DNA from: Candidatus Eiseniibacteriota bacterium
GTDB lineage: Bacteria > Eisenbacteria > RBG-16-71-46 > JAFGJU01
Assembly (NCBI GenBank): GCA_016928935.1
Contig: JAFGJU010000125.1
Location: 1-14,022, forward strand
Length of the DNA: 14,022 bases
Direction of reading: 5' to 3'
Positions 12,871 to 14,022 of the stretch are shown one piece after another; positions within the stretch are counted from its first letter, which is position 1, and each line of letters starts with the position of its first letter. The notes under the pieces were generated by a model. It was not told the origin of the DNA. It saw only the letters and a program-made list of their open reading frames with translations, and ran no database searches. The position numbers were made by a program, and so were the translations under genes.

Positions 12871-14022
12871 AACAGACGAGGAGAATTCCGCAGTTGTGTG
12901 CCCTGCTCGCGATAGTAGTGTCTCTCGTGCCGCTCGACGTGTTCGCCGCCTGGCAGGCGGACGGGACAGCAGTCTGCGCGGCCGCGGGTACCCAGGATTA
13001 TCCGATACCCGTCCTCGACGGCGCGGGCGGCACCGTCATCACGTGGCAGGATACGCGCGCGGGGTCTTCCGACATCTACGCCCAGCGCCTGAACGCTTCC
13101 GGCGACGCGCAGTGGGCGTCCGGGGGAGTGGCCGTGTGCGATACTGTGAATGCCCAGGTAGATCCTCGGGCCGTCTCTTGGGGTGTGGGTGGGGCGGTCA
13201 TCGTCTGGCAGGATTATCGCAATGGCACGCACTACGACATCTACGCCCAGCGCATTGACGGCTCCGGGAACGCCAAATGGGGAAAGAACGGTGTCGCGGT
13301 CTGCGCCGCCGCGGGCGCCCAGCAGCGGCCGAGACTGATCAGCGACGGAATGGGCGGTGTAGTAATCGTCTGGGAGGACTACCGGTCCGGGGTGGGCTAT
13401 GACGTGTACGCCCAGCGCGTAGACAGTTACGGCAACATGGAGTGGACACCGGATGGCGTGCCCATATGTACGGTCGCCGGGGACGCACGCTATCCGGAGC
13501 TGACAGTCGATGCGACCTACGGAGCCTTAATCGTATGGCAGGACTGTCGGGGTGCCACCAGCCAGGACGTCTACGCTCAGCGTGTTGATGGTTCCGGGAA
13601 CGTGGTCTGGGCCGTCGACGGTGTTGCGGTGTGTACACTCGACTACACACAGGTATTGCCCCAGGTCACAACCGACGGCGCCGGTGGCGCGATTATCACT
13701 TGGCAGGATTACCGCAACACCGTTAACAACGACATTTACGCCCAGCGGCTCAGCGGGTCGGGCGTCGCCCAGTGGACTGCTAACGGTGTCCCCATAAGCA
13801 CCGCGGCGAGCCACCAGGCCGAGTGCAGGATATGCGCTGACGGAGCAGGTGGCGCCGTCATTGCGTGGCAGGACCGGCGCACTGGAGGTGTCTACGACAT
13901 CTACGCGCAGCGTGTGGACGCTTCCGGGACCCCGCTTTGGACCGCCGACGGTGCGCCGGTGTGCCAGGCAGCGAACACACAGCGTTTCTGCCAGCTCACG
14001 CCGGACGGAGCAGGCGGCGCCA
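12867..14022 (+). CDS. Exported tandem-repeat protein (55-residue WxDxR...DIYAQR repeats), partial
   Basis: The frame starts at TTG 12867 with AAAGGAG (12853-12859) seven nt upstream and stays open to the window edge (385 codons seen). The nearby ATG at 12863 cannot serve, as it hits TGA after two codons. A signal peptide (MKQTRRIPQLCALLAIVVSLVPLDVFA, about 1-27) is followed by six full repeats and part of a seventh. Each reads roughly VC...P.(L/V)..DG.GG(A/V)(V/I)I.W.D.R....D(I/V)YAQR(V/L)..G...W...GV. The repeat is probably one beta-propeller blade (inference). Such proteins are common in FCB-related uncultured phyla, often with a C-terminal FlgD-Ig sorting domain, which would lie beyond this window. 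The role is unknown; a cell-surface protein is likely. Confidence 0.8.
   Translation, partial: MKQTRRIPQLCALLAIVVSLVPLDVFAAWQADGTAVCAAAGTQDYPIPVLDGAGGTVITWQDTRAGSSDIYAQRLNASGDAQWASGGVAVCDTVNAQVDPRAVSWGVGGAVIVWQDYRNGTHYDIYAQRIDGSGNAKWGKNGVAVCAAAGAQQRPRLISDGMGGVVIVWEDYRSGVGYDVYAQRVDSYGNMEWTPDGVPICTVAGDARYPELTVDATYGALIVWQDCRGATSQDVYAQRVDGSGNVVWAVDGVAVCTLDYTQVLPQVTTDGAGGAIITWQDYRNTVNNDIYAQRLSGSGVAQWTANGVPISTAASHQAECRICADGAGGAVIAWQDRRTGGVYDIYAQRVDASGTPLWTADGAPVCQAANTQRFCQLTPDGAGGA
12969..14022 (+). repeat. 165-bp coding tandem repeats (6.4 copies)
   Basis: Units begin at 12969, 13131, 13296, 13461, 13626, 13791 and 13956 (the last cut by the window end). The first is 162 bp and the others are 165 bp, i.e. 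54 and 55 codons. Protein-level signatures per unit are WQD/WED with R two residues later, D(I/V)YAQR, and W about nine residues after the YAQR. A Cys follows the V/I at the start of six of the seven units; the unit at 13791 has Ser. The DNA has diverged between units, so this is old duplication, not recent slippage. Confidence 0.85.

Noticed and set aside
12969..14022. CRISPR-like or DNA satellite repeat
   Set aside because: The 165-bp units are coding, in frame, diverged at the DNA level and lack short identical repeats with unique spacers.

Overview
The window looks like chromosomal DNA from a GC-rich, Gram-negative (two-membrane) bacterium, probably an uncultured lineage related to the FCB superphylum (Eisenbacteria, Krumholzibacteriota, Latescibacterota or Zixibacteria-like). 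The reasons are a Bacteroidota-style TonB-dependent receptor with an N-terminal carboxypeptidase-regulatory domain, an exported protein ending in a FlgD-Ig/T9SS-like C-terminal domain (NxPNPFNP...GVYFYQ), a long exported repeat protein, and standard bacterial housekeeping genes at high GC. The lineage is an inference; no rRNA marker is present.

Positions 1-6660, plus strand: a compact housekeeping cluster. It runs from the tail of a DUF1385 (YqhQ-like) gene through prfA (release factor 1), prmC (release-factor glutamine methyltransferase), murA (first step of peptidoglycan synthesis), selB (selenocysteine elongation factor) and ispG (MEP isoprenoid pathway). murA-selB-ispG are separated by only 3-7 nt and should be one transcript. 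A TATAAT box inside a dyad marks a possible internal promoter before murA. Release factor 1, the enzyme that modifies it, and the factor that recodes UGA thus sit in one neighbourhood, and TAG is the commonest stop codon here (6 of 9).

Positions 6657-7346, minus strand: an OmpR/PhoB-type response regulator that converges on ispG. The two stop codons overlap within a palindromic CTAG. No histidine kinase gene is present.

Positions 7347-12377: a 352-bp divergent intergenic region, then a TonB-dependent receptor and a secreted FlgD-Ig-domain protein of a type often found next to such receptors. The divergent region carries tandem 7-nt units at 11-nt pitch facing both ways. Their geometry is that of PhoB/PhoP boxes, one set facing the regulator and one set facing the receptor with a -10-like hexamer exactly 10 bp downstream. 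My main hypothesis is that these three genes form a PhoB-controlled (phosphate-responsive) outer-membrane acquisition module.

Positions 12378-14022: a 489-bp non-coding region with a cluster of three hairpins and a very good sigma70-type promoter (TTTACA-N17-TATAAT). The -10 box of that promoter lies inside a perfect 7-1-7 palindrome, the layout used by Fur-superfamily operators. A short ORF follows, whose TGA stop overlaps the TTG start (TTGA) of an exported protein built from 55-residue repeats. That last gene runs off the end of the window.
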